Positions 43,131 through 51,940 are shown, numbered from the stretch's first letter. The stretch is 64,000 bases of DNA from DAINRZ01 sp964634885 (GCA_964634885.1 CAZWLN010000005.1:113046-177045), one strand, 5' to 3'. The notes: a model not told the origin generated them from the sequence alone. Translations and numbers: made by a program.

Positions 43131-43325
43131 CTATTCCGGGAAGATGAACACTTCTTCGATCCGCAGCCCGAACACTTTCGAGATGTCGTATGCCAGTTTC
43201 AATGAGGGGTTGTATTTCCCTTTTTCAAGAAATACAATCGTCTCGCGGCGTACACCTACTTTTTGGGCCAGGTCCTGTTGAGACAAGTCTAACCTGGCCC
43301 TCAGTTCCTTGATTCTGTTATCCAT
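43131..43325 (-). CDS. XRE-family transcriptional regulator
   Basis: 64 residues, a single HTH_3 domain: RIKELRARLDLSQQDLAQKV and GVRRETIVFLEKGKYNPSLK are the classical helix-turn-helix with the (S)QxxLA and (R)xTI pattern; the end KVFGLRIEEVFIFPE is the usual short tail. Such minimal regulators are commonly paired with a membrane protein gene, as here: the start overlaps the upstream gene by 8 bp. It probably binds the phased TAAC-N5-GTTA sites upstream of the pair (inference). Confidence 0.9.
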   Translation of the reverse strand: MDNRIKELRARLDLSQQDLAQKVGVRRETIVFLEKGKYNPSLKLAYDISKVFGLRIEEVFIFPE

Positions 43326-43716
43326 TCCTCAATCCCCTGAGTTTGATGAACAGCCAGCTCAGGAAGAAAACCATGGCCATGCCCATGATGCCTAAGCCTA
43401 TCAGAGCGTGAGATTCCAGGGTGGTTTTGTCGCTCATATACATGATGAACAGCCACAGGTAGATGGAGATATAGTATGACAGAGATGAGGATTTGACGAG
43501 GATTTGTTTCGACAGCTCGTCTTCCACAGGTTCCTTTGCCCGCAGGCTGTTCAGTCTCTGCCAGCCGAAAAACAGGGCAAAACCTACGATGATTACTACC
43601 CCTGCAATCATGAATACCTCTGGCGTTTCAACCGACATATCGGAAGTAAATGCCCACAGTATTACCGAAGCCAGCACTAAGCCTGCAACAGCGAATAGAA
43701 TTACAGTCTTTTTCAT
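43318..43716 (-). CDS. three- to four-span membrane protein paired with the XRE regulator
   Basis: 132 residues with hydrophobic segments at about 3-21, 34-51, 82-96 and 105-126 and a charged loop LNSLRAKEPVEDELSKQI between the second and third. The layout fits the short membrane proteins (DUF2178-like) that accompany small XRE regulators in many bacteria. The XRE start overlaps its end by 8 bp. A purine-rich GAAAGGGA 7-14 nt upstream can serve as RBS. It is the first gene after the phased operators, so the pair is likely autoregulated; what it senses is unknown. Confidence 0.7.
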   Translation of the reverse strand: MKKTVILFAVAGLVLASVILWAFTSDMSVETPEVFMIAGVVIIVGFALFFGWQRLNSLRAKEPVEDELSKQILVKSSSLSYYISIYLWLFIMYMSDKTTLESHALIGLGIMGMAMVFFLSWLFIKLRGLRNG

Positions 43717-43738
43717 AATTATTTCCCTTTCAATATTA

Positions 43739-43796
43739 GTTATAAATATATAACAAAATGTTATAAATAACTAACACAAAGTTAGAATTAAATAAC
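43739..43796 (-). promoter_or_regulatory. 21-bp phased TAAC-N5-GTTA operator array
   Basis: Two perfect sites, TAAC-aaaat-GTTA (43751-43763; arms extend to TATAAC/GTTATA) and TAAC-acaaa-GTTA (43772-43784), are spaced 21 bp. GTTA also occurs at 43739 and TAAC at 43793, keeping the same register, so half-sites recur at 43739/43760/43781 and 43751/43772/43793. The array begins 23 bp upstream of the membrane-protein start. Spacing of two helical turns puts the sites on one face of the DNA, as for co-operative binding of a small XRE dimer. Confidence 0.7.
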
Positions 43797-43981
43797 ATTA
43801 AATGCAAGTATTATTTTTATATTGAAAGAAATATAATCAAAATGAAGTATTACCCGGGTGGAAGCCTTGGCCCCATGTGATTATTCCGGGGGCTGTCCCG
43901 TGCCATAATAATGCTTTGCCAATTAAAATTATTTCACTAAATTATTTCTCTTATAAAATTGATAATTAAAAATGGTGAGTT

Positions 43982-44248
43982 ATGAAGATAGAGATTAAAA
44001 AACTGACAAACGAAGAAGTAGCACAGATGGGTGTAATGAGTTGGCCAATCTGGACAAAAGAGAAATCGACTTTCGACTGGTACTACGACTCGAGGGAGAT
44101 GTGCCTCATTCTTGAAGGGAAGATCAAAGTACATACGGAAGACGACACCGTCGAGATCAATCCCGGCGATTTTGTTATCTTCCCGCAAGGGCTGAAATGC
44201 ACCTGGGAGATTTTTGAACCCGTGCGTAAACACTACAACTTCGATTGA
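43982..44248 (+). CDS. small cupin-domain protein
   Basis: 88 residues, one beta-barrel domain: STFDWYYDSREMCLILEGKI begins the barrel, VHTEDDTVEINPGDFVIFPQ and GLKCTWEIFEPVRKHYNF end it. The PGDFVIFPxGxxCTWE pattern matches the Cupin_3 (DUF861) family; the metal-binding His of classical cupins is partly absent, so enzymatic function cannot be claimed. It is monocistronic, 213 bp before the radical SAM gene, with an inverted repeat (44336-44345 / 44379-44388) between them. Confidence 0.8.
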   Translation: MKIEIKKLTNEEVAQMGVMSWPIWTKEKSTFDWYYDSREMCLILEGKIKVHTEDDTVEINPGDFVIFPQGLKCTWEIFEPVRKHYNFD

Positions 44249-44461
44249 AAATAAATAGCTATATGGTTTTATTGGAAATTCCTGATTCGTTAGAGTAATT
44301 CGGAAATAGTTCTTTCAAAAATTTGAATTGTTGTTTACCGGCAATAATTGCACAGATGTTTGATGAACTAACGGTAGAATTGCCGGTACGGCCGGAAAAA
44401 AGCCCATCTATCGGGTGAGAGAAATTAATATGTATTGTCCAAATAAGGAGAGATGATCGTT

Positions 44462-45721
44462 ATGCCAAAGGATTTTTCAGCTCAAACGCTGTACAGGCTG
44501 CCGTGGAATTTTGCAGACAACAGTATTTCATGGCTCGAGCCTACCAGCAAATGCAACCTGCATTGCGACGGCTGCTACAGGGAGAACAGGGTTAACTCCC
44601 ACAAGCCGCTCTCTGTCATTCAACATGAACTTGACGTGTTCGAGAAGAACCGCAAGACCGACGGCGTATCGATTGCCGGGGGTGAGCCTCTGCTCCATCC
44701 CGACATCTTCGAGATCGTATCGATGATCCGCAGGAAGGGTTGGAAACCCATCATTAACACCAACGGCATCCCGCTGACCAAAGAGATGCTGCTCGAACTC
44801 AAGAAATCCGGCGTGGACGGATTCACGTTCCACATCGACAGCCGCCAGGGACGCCCCGGATGGAAGGACAAAAACGAGGTTGACCTGAACGAAGAAAGGC
44901 TGAAGTATGCAGTAATGCTAAAAGAAGCAGGCAACATCTCCTGTTCTTTCAACGCTACTGTCTATCCGGAAACAATGCAGTACATACCCCAGGTCCTCAA
45001 ATGGGGCCAGGAACATATCGACAAAGTACATGTGATGGTGTTCATCATCTACCGTATGGCCATTCTCGGCTCCGGACTGGATTATTACGCCGGGGAAAAG
45101 AAAGTAAGCTTCGACATGACCTATTCCAAGGAAGACGATCAGCGCAGGACCGACATTACTGCGCCTGAAGTTGTCGAACTGATCAGGAAAGAATACCCCG
45201 GTTTCATGCCTTCAGCTTTCCTTAACGGCACTCACGATCCTGACTCTTACAAGTGGCTTCTGACCGGCAGGATGGGCAACAAGCACCAGATCATGGGCTA
45301 TGTCGGGCCGAAGTTCATGGAGATGATGCAGGTCTTCAAACACCTGTTCACAGACAGCTACCTTGCCTATTCGAAAACGTCGTGGCTCAGGCGCGGCAGG
45401 CTGTACTTCCTGCTGGCTCCCTTCGACAAAGGAGTACGGGGAGTGGCTAAGGAATACTTCAGGTCGCTGACGGAAAACACGAAAGCCTTCTTTAAGAAGC
45501 TCCATTTCCAGTCTGTAATGATAATACAGCCGGCCGACGTTTACGCCAACGGGGACATCAACATGTGCGACGGCTGCCCGGACATCACCGTATGGGAAGA
45601 CAAGCTGGTCTGGTCCTGCCGTCTCGAAGAGCAGTACCGCTGGGGACAGAACGTCAAGATGATACCTCAGGCAAAAGAAGTGGAAGCAGAAGTTAATAGC
45701 GTAGTGAGCGATTCAAAATAA
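44462..45721 (+). CDS. radical SAM protein
   Basis: 419 residues from the ATG at 44462, which lies 11 nt after AAGGAG (44445-44450); an ATG at 44453 is only 2 nt from it. The [4Fe-4S] cluster motif CNLHCDGC (Cys31, 35, 38) is followed by SIAGGEPLLHPDIFEI, the GGEP SAM-binding motif. The C-terminal part has MCDGCPDIT and a later WSCRLEEQYRW, so two further Cys groups could carry an auxiliary cluster, without the classical SPASM spacing. Between lies a Lys/Arg-rich helical area (FRSLTENTKAFFKKLHFQ). Target and product unknown. The next gene downstream is separated by repeats. Confidence 0.85.
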   Translation: MPKDFSAQTLYRLPWNFADNSISWLEPTSKCNLHCDGCYRENRVNSHKPLSVIQHELDVFEKNRKTDGVSIAGGEPLLHPDIFEIVSMIRRKGWKPIINTNGIPLTKEMLLELKKSGVDGFTFHIDSRQGRPGWKDKNEVDLNEERLKYAVMLKEAGNISCSFNATVYPETMQYIPQVLKWGQEHIDKVHVMVFIIYRMAILGSGLDYYAGEKKVSFDMTYSKEDDQRRTDITAPEVVELIRKEYPGFMPSAFLNGTHDPDSYKWLLTGRMGNKHQIMGYVGPKFMEMMQVFKHLFTDSYLAYSKTSWLRRGRLYFLLAPFDKGVRGVAKEYFRSLTENTKAFFKKLHFQSVMIIQPADVYANGDINMCDGCPDITVWEDKLVWSCRLEEQYRWGQNVKMIPQAKEVEAEVNSVVSDSK

Positions 45722-45734
45722 CCTGATACACAAC

Positions 45735-45768
45735 TCCTGGACAATGGGCAGTAGCACGTTGTCCAGGA
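45735..45768. other. 10-bp perfect stem-loop after the radical SAM gene
   Basis: tcctggacaa (45735-45744) and ttgtccagga (45759-45768) with a 14-nt loop, 14 bp past the stop. There is no T-run, so it is a weak terminator candidate at best. Confidence 0.5.
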
Positions 45769-45838
45769 AAATTCACCTCAACAATTTTTTTATCCGGCCA
45801 TTCCATTTTCTAATCCAGGGCGGGTAAAACATTCTTTT

Positions 45839-46280
45839 TTCTTCATTCTCAATTCAGCATTCTTAATTCAGAATTCAGAATTGGTATCGCCGGTCTCGCT
45901 ACGCTTGGCTCGTCATTCTTTGCATTCTTGACTAACTAAGAAACCCCATCCCGGCCTTCCCCAAGGGGAAGGTGAAAGATGCACGGGGTCAGCTACGGGG
46001 CTGTCTTTTGAACTTGACGAACTTTATGAACTTTACAAACTGATCCACCCCATCCCAGCCTTCCCCAAGGGGAAGGTGAAAGATGCACGGGGTCAGCTTT
46101 TTCCTCCATTCAGAATTCAGCATTCAGAATTCAGAATTGGCTCCGCCGGTCTCGCTGCGCTCGGCTCAGAATTTAGAATTTTCTGACCACCAGCAACTAA
46201 TCACCAGCCACTGACCACCAGCAACTGACCACTAATCACCAGCCACTGATCACCAATCACCAGCCACCACTCCTAACTGC
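45839..46280 (-). repeat. composite intergenic repeat block, opposite orientation
   Basis: Gene-free block made of the same modules as 42304-43090 but reversed: attcagaattcag heptads, ggctccgccggtctcgctgc (the complement of the GAGCCGAGCG element) at 46139-46167 and a partial one at 45887-45911, and aactttacaaac/aacttgacgaac repeats at 46010-46045. New here: a 52-bp direct repeat (45943-45994 and 46047-46098, one mismatch) holding cttccccaaggggaagg, and a 14-15-bp degenerate array (accaccagcaactg and related) at 46192-46270. It is followed directly by the GT4 gene's 3' end. Confidence 0.8.
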
Positions 46281-46286
46281 TCACAA

Positions 46287-47411
46287 TCACCTTACCTTCT
46301 CGTACAGGTCAAGAATGCTGCGCGCCAGGCTCTGCCAGTTGTTGTTTTCTTTGTATTGTGCAATGTTCCTGCTCAGTTCCGGGCCCATCCCCGAGTCGAA
46401 ATATCTAATTATGGCTTCTGACAGCAGCTCCGGTTCGGGGCGGTCGATGACGATGCCCGCATTGTAAGGTTCGATCATTTCCCTGAGGCTGCCGGTGTCG
46501 GTGGCAATGACCGGGACGCCGAAATGGTAGGTGATGCCTATTATACCGCTCTGGGTTGCCGATTTGTAGGGGAGGACACAGACGTCGGATGCCGAAAAGA
46601 AAAGCGGCACTTCGTTGTCGCCGATGTACCTCACATGGCGGACAATCCTGTCCTGAAGGTTGTTGTCGCGGATGATTGCGTCGTAGTCGTCGAAGCTGCC
46701 GTAAGTCTCCCCGGCAATGACAAGGACATAGCTGTCGTCGAGCAGCTTCATTGCCCGGAGCAGTATGTCGAGGCCTTTGTAACCCCTGATGAAGCCGAAG
46801 AACAGCAATACTTTCCTGTCTTTGGCAATCGACAGTTGCTTCCGTGCCTCCGCTTTGTCCATCCCGGCCCCGAAATGGTCGTAGAGAGGATGGGGGTGGA
46901 AGTTGAAAACAGCGTCGGGTTTCAGCTTGAGCAGGTCGTTTTTGACGGTGTTGCTCATTGCAATGAAAGCGTCGTTAGCCTCGAGGAACCTGCGTATGAG
47001 GAAGATGTCGCCCGGCCTTTTTTCGTGAGGTATCACATTGTCGAGAATGCTGATTGTCTTAATGCCTTTCTTTCTGAGCTTACGAGCCACGCTTGTAAGA
47101 GATAGGCTGAAGAAAGGCATCCAGAACTTCATCAGCAGTATGTCGGGGCTGAATTCGGCAATCTTACCTGCCGTTTTGCCGTAACTGAACGGGTTAATCG
47201 AGTCGAGAACAGCAATGGAATCCACCGGGTCGGCGTTGTCGCCGGGGCCGACGTACTGGCTCTGGCCCGGGAAAAGGACTGACGGGTACTGACGTGTAAA
47301 GGTATATGCCCTGATTTCATTATTCTTTTGGAATTCCCTGTAAAGAGCGGCGTTGTACTGGGCAATGCCGCCGCGCAGGGGATAGAATGTAGATAAATAT
47401 GCTATTTTCAT
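46287..47411 (-). CDS. glycosyltransferase family 4 protein
   Basis: 374 residues, two Rossmann-like halves of GT-B fold. N-terminal half: MKIAYLSTFYPLRGGIAQYN (GGIAxY glycine loop). C-terminal half: VLLFFGFIRGYKGLDILLRA binds donor phosphates, and PYKSATQSGIIGITYHFGVP with the later VIATDTGSLREMI is the EX7E-like region in its family variant (Glu of REMIEPY and others). Transfers a nucleotide-activated sugar, probably in surface polysaccharide or glycolipid synthesis. No signal or membrane span. It is divergent from the LCP-like gene, 150 bp away; an LCP protein attaches glycopolymers, so a shared glycopolymer role is possible (inference). Confidence 0.9.
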   Translation of the reverse strand: MKIAYLSTFYPLRGGIAQYNAALYREFQKNNEIRAYTFTRQYPSVLFPGQSQYVGPGDNADPVDSIAVLDSINPFSYGKTAGKIAEFSPDILLMKFWMPFFSLSLTSVARKLRKKGIKTISILDNVIPHEKRPGDIFLIRRFLEANDAFIAMSNTVKNDLLKLKPDAVFNFHPHPLYDHFGAGMDKAEARKQLSIAKDRKVLLFFGFIRGYKGLDILLRAMKLLDDSYVLVIAGETYGSFDDYDAIIRDNNLQDRIVRHVRYIGDNEVPLFFSASDVCVLPYKSATQSGIIGITYHFGVPVIATDTGSLREMIEPYNAGIVIDRPEPELLSEAIIRYFDSGMGPELSRNIAQYKENNNWQSLARSILDLYEKVR

Positions 47412-47561
47412 AAATACTATTTCAAATCCATATATTATTTATTACGAAAATTAAAAAATTATGAATTAATAACGTATAGAAAATAAAAATTGTGACGAAA
47501 TGAACATGGATGTTTAAAATTAACTAATTTTGAAAATGTTTTTGTTGTATTGGCAGGTTTT

Positions 47562-49181
47562 ATGAAAACGAGAAATAAAGTAATTTTAAGTGTATTGTTA
47601 GTTTTAATACTGGCAGGCGCCGGCCTCGCCTACCATTTCTATACAAACCTAAAAGAGGCGAAGTCTTCGCTTGCACCTCAACTGATGAAGAATGAAATGC
47701 TCGAGCTTGAAAACATCGATACTTCGAACATTCCGATAAATTACGACAGTATTCCCCAATTGAAGAACCTGCCCAAAGACAGCGTGAAGATGCTGATGAA
47801 GGACGGCAATGTAATCAAACTGAAAGACGGTTCGGTGCTTGCCCGCAAAGACAGCCACTATGTTGCAGTAGGACGCGATTCGGTCAAAGTTCTGAAGGAC
47901 ACCGCCACCTTGTTGCTGGCTGACGGCGACAAGATCAACCTGAAAAAAGGAAAAATGAAGATAATACCCGATTCAACCAGGGGCCTGAAAAAGAAAGCTC
48001 CGAAAGTTGTACTGAAGGACACGGCCATCGTCATGACCAACAGCAAAAAAATCCGGGAATACAAGGCAAAGGTAATCAAGGAATACAAAGACAGCGTCAT
48101 TAAGGATTTCAGGGAAAAGAAGATGATTGCCCGGCTGGACTCCGTCAACAGGGCTAACGAGAAGAAAGCAAAACTGCTGAAGGGTAAGAAAATTACAATC
48201 GTGATTACCGGGGTGGATTCCCGCCTCGGCACTTCGTCCAAACACGCAGACGCTAACCATATACTGAACTTCTGGCTGGACGAAGGGAAGATTGAGATCA
48301 TTACCGTGCCGCGTGGTACCACTGCCGACGCAGGCTTGGAGGACTCGATACAGAACTACCTGGCGAATGTGCGCTCGAACAAAGGGCGCAACGCTTACCT
48401 CAAGGAACTGTCGAGGATTACCGGGGTGAGGCCTCTGAATAATTATGTCGAATTCGGCTTTTCACAGGCGATCGGCCTGCTGGAACTACTGGGCTATGAA
48501 GGCGACGCCGTCCAGAAGCTGCGGATGCTCCGCAGCCGCAAGGCCTTCGGCTTCGGCGACCATCAGCGAAGCTTCAACCAGGGGCAGTTCATCAGGCAGA
48601 TACTGCTTGCTTTCATACCCAAGATAGACGACATTACTGCGGAGTTCATGCTCCGCGCAGGTATGCTGCTGGTGGAAACTAATGTCGATGTCTCCACGCT
48701 GATGGACATCAGGGCCAAGCTCCTTGCAAAAGGCTTCCCACGGAGTCCCGACGATGTGCTGCTTCACACCAAACCGAGATACGGCCATCAGTACCTGGCC
48801 TATGACTTCACCGACGAGGGCAGCAGTTCCGATTTCTACGGCGTGGTGTCGAACACGGCAAAGCGCCTCGGCCTGAAAGAGAACCCACACGCCAGCGAAG
48901 AGACGACGAACCTGGCAAAAGGCAAATTAGACAAGATATTGGATAAGGCCCTCAGAGACACAATAAAGAATCCCGAGGCCGTAGTCAAGGCGCTGAAGGT
49001 ACCCTTCGACCAGAGGTCATGGTTCCAGCTGATCGACCGGGACACACGCAGGCAGTACCGCGACCGGATATGCCACATGCTGATACAGGCATACACCCGC
49101 CTGAACAAGAAGGCTGAAGCCGACAAGGTCAGGAAAGCCCTTGCCGACGAGGTTAAAATGTTCGACAATAAGGGGAAATAG
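47562..49181 (+). CDS. LytR-CpsA-Psr (LCP)-like protein
   Basis: 539 residues from the ATG at 47562, with GGCAGG just upstream; an in-frame TTG at 47550 is less likely. One N-terminal membrane span (about 6-27). A Lys/Asp-rich, beta-like region spans about 55-205 (SVKMLMKDGNVIKLKDGSVL repeats). The LCP-like domain begins at about 213: KITIVITGVDSRLG, HADANHILNFWLDEGKIEII, TVPRGTTAD, then NYVEFGFSQAIGLLELLG and LRSRKAFGFGDHQRSFNQGQ, matching the family DSR, RxDT and R-S-R-x-x-x-x-D-x-x-R landmarks. LCP enzymes transfer polymers onto peptidoglycan; they are best known in Gram-positives. Here the conserved arginines are present but the central acidic residue is altered. Confidence 0.75.
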   Translation: MKTRNKVILSVLLVLILAGAGLAYHFYTNLKEAKSSLAPQLMKNEMLELENIDTSNIPINYDSIPQLKNLPKDSVKMLMKDGNVIKLKDGSVLARKDSHYVAVGRDSVKVLKDTATLLLADGDKINLKKGKMKIIPDSTRGLKKKAPKVVLKDTAIVMTNSKKIREYKAKVIKEYKDSVIKDFREKKMIARLDSVNRANEKKAKLLKGKKITIVITGVDSRLGTSSKHADANHILNFWLDEGKIEIITVPRGTTADAGLEDSIQNYLANVRSNKGRNAYLKELSRITGVRPLNNYVEFGFSQAIGLLELLGYEGDAVQKLRMLRSRKAFGFGDHQRSFNQGQFIRQILLAFIPKIDDITAEFMLRAGMLLVETNVDVSTLMDIRAKLLAKGFPRSPDDVLLHTKPRYGHQYLAYDFTDEGSSSDFYGVVSNTAKRLGLKENPHASEETTNLAKGKLDKILDKALRDTIKNPEAVVKALKVPFDQRSWFQLIDRDTRRQYRDRICHMLIQAYTRLNKKAEADKVRKALADEVKMFDNKGK

Positions 49182-49534
49182 AAAACCTCTGGCTGTTTAG
49201 TGCAGGAATATACCCGGATATGAGTCCATCGGAACCGGTTCTCTTCATCAATTTTCATGTCCCGATCCGCCGGGATATGGCCGGCAAGACCTCTCAGAGC
49301 TGTGCCGGTCAGGCCGTACTGATATATGGGGTTGGCCTCAGGCCTTGACCAGGCAGAAAAGCTGATGTTCTTCGGGTTTGCATACCAATTTCCAATTGAC
49401 ATCCATCAAAAATTAATTGAACAATATTCTGATTTTAGTTTGGCCTTTTGAATCATTTCGATTGCTGAAGTGTTATTTGATTAAGACAGTAGATTACATA
49501 TTTCAGGTTTCTTTGAAATAGCTTCGGAGGTAAT
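49182..49534. other. intergenic region with no gene recognised
   Basis: 353 bp between the LCP-like gene and the next cargo gene. About 200 bp next to the LCP gene have coding-like GC, and a minus-strand frame (to 49402) reads SAWSRPEANPIYQYGLTG, but it has no RBS and continues antisense through the LCP gene. The last 140 bp are AT-rich and probably promoter. No tRNA, hairpin or repeat was found. Confidence 0.5.
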
Positions 49535-51712
49535 ATGAAAAATCTTTTCAAAATAGTAATAATCATGATTGCGACAATCAGTTGCCCGCTTTTTGGCCAG
49601 AATTACTGGGAAGAATTCAAGGTGCCGTCGCATGGTAGAATGCACTCTGTAACAACATTGAGCGATGGCAGGGTGATGTTCACCAACGCGAGCCAAAAAA
49701 GTAATGACAATAGCATTATTTTTTCATTTTATATTATGGATAAAGATTATAATATAAGTTTAATTAAGGAGTTCGATTCACCAGGTCAATTGAGCTCCTG
49801 TAACCTTTATCCCTATCTGTTCACAGACAAATACGGTTCTTACGTTGCAAAGTCCGGGAAAAAAATTTATACTAATATTGGTAATTCCGGCATTGAACCG
49901 GATACAATAAGTATTAACGATGATTCTTTTTTTGAATTCGACGGCCATATTTTCAGGTTCCTGTCTCCGACTCTCTTTATACTTGACAGCACAAGAAAAT
50001 GGCAGGTCTATATTGATACTTTAAAAAATATCAGAAAGCTTGACGGATTGGGGATCATCGGTGACGGAGTCTTTTACAACCAGGATGATACGATCTATCG
50101 TTACGACAAAGTCAGTAAGAAAGTAAATGTTGTTATGGCAAGCCAGGATATATATCATACAGAATTTTCAGGCAAATATTTCAAATACTTCAGAGATGGA
50201 GATACCAATTTGACACAGGTTTATAAATATCATTACTTATGTAATTACAACGATAAAAATAATTCCTGGACGTATGACACTATTATTAACCCGAACATGA
50301 GTCTGGACCCGATATTGTATAATAATGAGTTTATGTTCATTGCCTGGAAAGAATCTGCCGGTTCCGAAAATTTATATAATGTATTAAGTTATACTCCCGG
50401 TCAAACAGCAAAGAATTTATTTTCATTTGTTGATTGCTATTATACTGTTACAATAGCTTATGATAAATTTTTCATCTCTTCCGAAGATTTTATTAAAATA
50501 TATGATTTTGACGGTAATTTGGTAAAGACAGTAACACTTGGTTCATTTGATGATGACAACTTTCAAATGAAAGTGTATGACCGCAATAATATCTTATTCG
50601 ACGTCCATAATGGGAGATTCCATTATAACCTGGAAAATGAAGAGCTGACAGGCCTGTCGGTTGCGTGTTCCACTGCACACGATATAAATAGTATTCTTAG
50701 AGTTAAGGAGAAAGAACATATCATTCCGGGCTACGAATATACTTCAGATAAAGGTGCGTCCTGGCATATAAATGATTTTCATTTAGGGGAATGGTGGTAT
50801 AAAAAATATGCTGTCGATGACAACGACATACTCTATGAAGCAGAGTCGAACAAGGTTGCAATAAGCTCTGACGAAGGCAGTACATGGCAGAAGACACAGT
50901 ATGATTTCGGAAAAAATGACATTAATACCTATGATTATTGTAGCATTCTCTATAAAAACAGCCTTGGCTTATTGGCATATTTTCCCACAGGCTTTTTCCT
51001 TTCCCAGGACAAAGGGATCAGTTGGCACAAGGTATCTGAGCCGTTAAACACGGTGTCGGATTCGATCCTGGACGTTCAAATGTACAGCGCTGGCGATGAG
51101 CTTTATACCTCTGTTTTTAATATCAGGGAAGATGGCCTGTCGTCGCCCTGGGTTTTCTACCATAGCAGCGACGGAGGGAGCAATTGGCAGAAGATGGCGG
51201 CAGGGCTGGAAAACAAGTTTATTCATTACTATGGAATGGATGGGGCCGGCAATCTGTATGCTGCCGACAAAAGCAGGATATACCTGTTAAAGAAGAACGG
51301 CTATTACTGGATGCCGCTGGTGCATAATTTCGAAGGAGGCCCGATCGATGATTTCGATGTTTCCGGGGATGGCACCCTGTTCGTTTATTCCGCACCCGAC
51401 CGGCTTTTCAGGTCAACGATGCCGATGGGTACGGAAGAAAGCGAATTCGTTCCTTCGATTGGTACTGTCGTTACGCCCAATCCAGCCGTCAGCCAGGTTA
51501 ATATTGCCTTCTGCAATAGTGTTTCTTCTGTTGTAACAATTACCGTTTTCAATGTTTTAGGAACTAAAGTAGGCGAATTCAGCCCGGGGTTTTTACCTGA
51601 AGGCATTCAAAACCTGTCCTGGGACTGCTCAGGGCTGCCTTCGGGGACATACTTCCTGAAAATACGGAACGGAAAAGAGGCGCTGATGTGCAGTATTCTT
51701 GTGAGCAGGTAA
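49535..51712 (+). CDS. T9SS cargo protein with BNR-type repeats and type A sorting domain
   Basis: 725 residues, signal peptide MKNLFKIVIIMIATISCPLFG. A beta-propeller is suggested by Asp-box (S-x-D-x-G-x-T/S-W) motifs: TSDKGASWHIN, SSDEGSTWQKT, SQDKGISWHKV, SSDGGSNWQKM, spaced 40-60 residues. The C-terminal ~75 residues are a T9SS type A domain: TVVTPNPAVSQVNIAFCNSV, TVFNVLGTKVGEF, SWDCSGLPSGTYFLKIR, ending in SILVSR. The RBS GGAGG lies 7 nt upstream of the ATG. The first two-thirds are markedly AT-rich (Lys/Asn/Ile codons with A/T), the C-terminal third closer to the genome mean. Substrate is unknown; propellers of this kind include glycosidases and adhesins. Confidence 0.82.
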   Translation: MKNLFKIVIIMIATISCPLFGQNYWEEFKVPSHGRMHSVTTLSDGRVMFTNASQKSNDNSIIFSFYIMDKDYNISLIKEFDSPGQLSSCNLYPYLFTDKYGSYVAKSGKKIYTNIGNSGIEPDTISINDDSFFEFDGHIFRFLSPTLFILDSTRKWQVYIDTLKNIRKLDGLGIIGDGVFYNQDDTIYRYDKVSKKVNVVMASQDIYHTEFSGKYFKYFRDGDTNLTQVYKYHYLCNYNDKNNSWTYDTIINPNMSLDPILYNNEFMFIAWKESAGSENLYNVLSYTPGQTAKNLFSFVDCYYTVTIAYDKFFISSEDFIKIYDFDGNLVKTVTLGSFDDDNFQMKVYDRNNILFDVHNGRFHYNLENEELTGLSVACSTAHDINSILRVKEKEHIIPGYEYTSDKGASWHINDFHLGEWWYKKYAVDDNDILYEAESNKVAISSDEGSTWQKTQYDFGKNDINTYDYCSILYKNSLGLLAYFPTGFFLSQDKGISWHKVSEPLNTVSDSILDVQMYSAGDELYTSVFNIREDGLSSPWVFYHSSDGGSNWQKMAAGLENKFIHYYGMDGAGNLYAADKSRIYLLKKNGYYWMPLVHNFEGGPIDDFDVSGDGTLFVYSAPDRLFRSTMPMGTEESEFVPSIGTVVTPNPAVSQVNIAFCNSVSSVVTITVFNVLGTKVGEFSPGFLPEGIQNLSWDCSGLPSGTYFLKIRNGKEALMCSILVSR

Positions 51713-51940
51713 GAGGGGGTGAAAAGAGGAAAAGAATGTATCAGTTTATATCAACTTGAGTACTGGATTTTAAAAAATTAGTCTATTGGTAAGAATGTAA
51801 GTAAACTTTTTTATTATATATACATATTGTTTTCAGATAATAATATTTTTATTATTTTGCATTTATTAATGATTTGGTACCTGGTAAAAAAAGGTATTAT
51901 TTAAGAAAAATTTGCAAAAAATAAATGAATTTGAAACAGT

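Noticed and set aside
44336..44388. 10-bp inverted repeat with a 33-nt loop between cupin and radical SAM genes
   Set aside because: The loop is long and there is no T-run or second copy, so an operator or terminator call cannot be supported.
48836..49402. Minus-strand frame of 188 residues with SAWSRPEANPIYQYGLTG
   Set aside because: Most lies antisense to the LCP-like gene and the part outside it has no RBS or recognised domain; at best a gene remnant, not supported.
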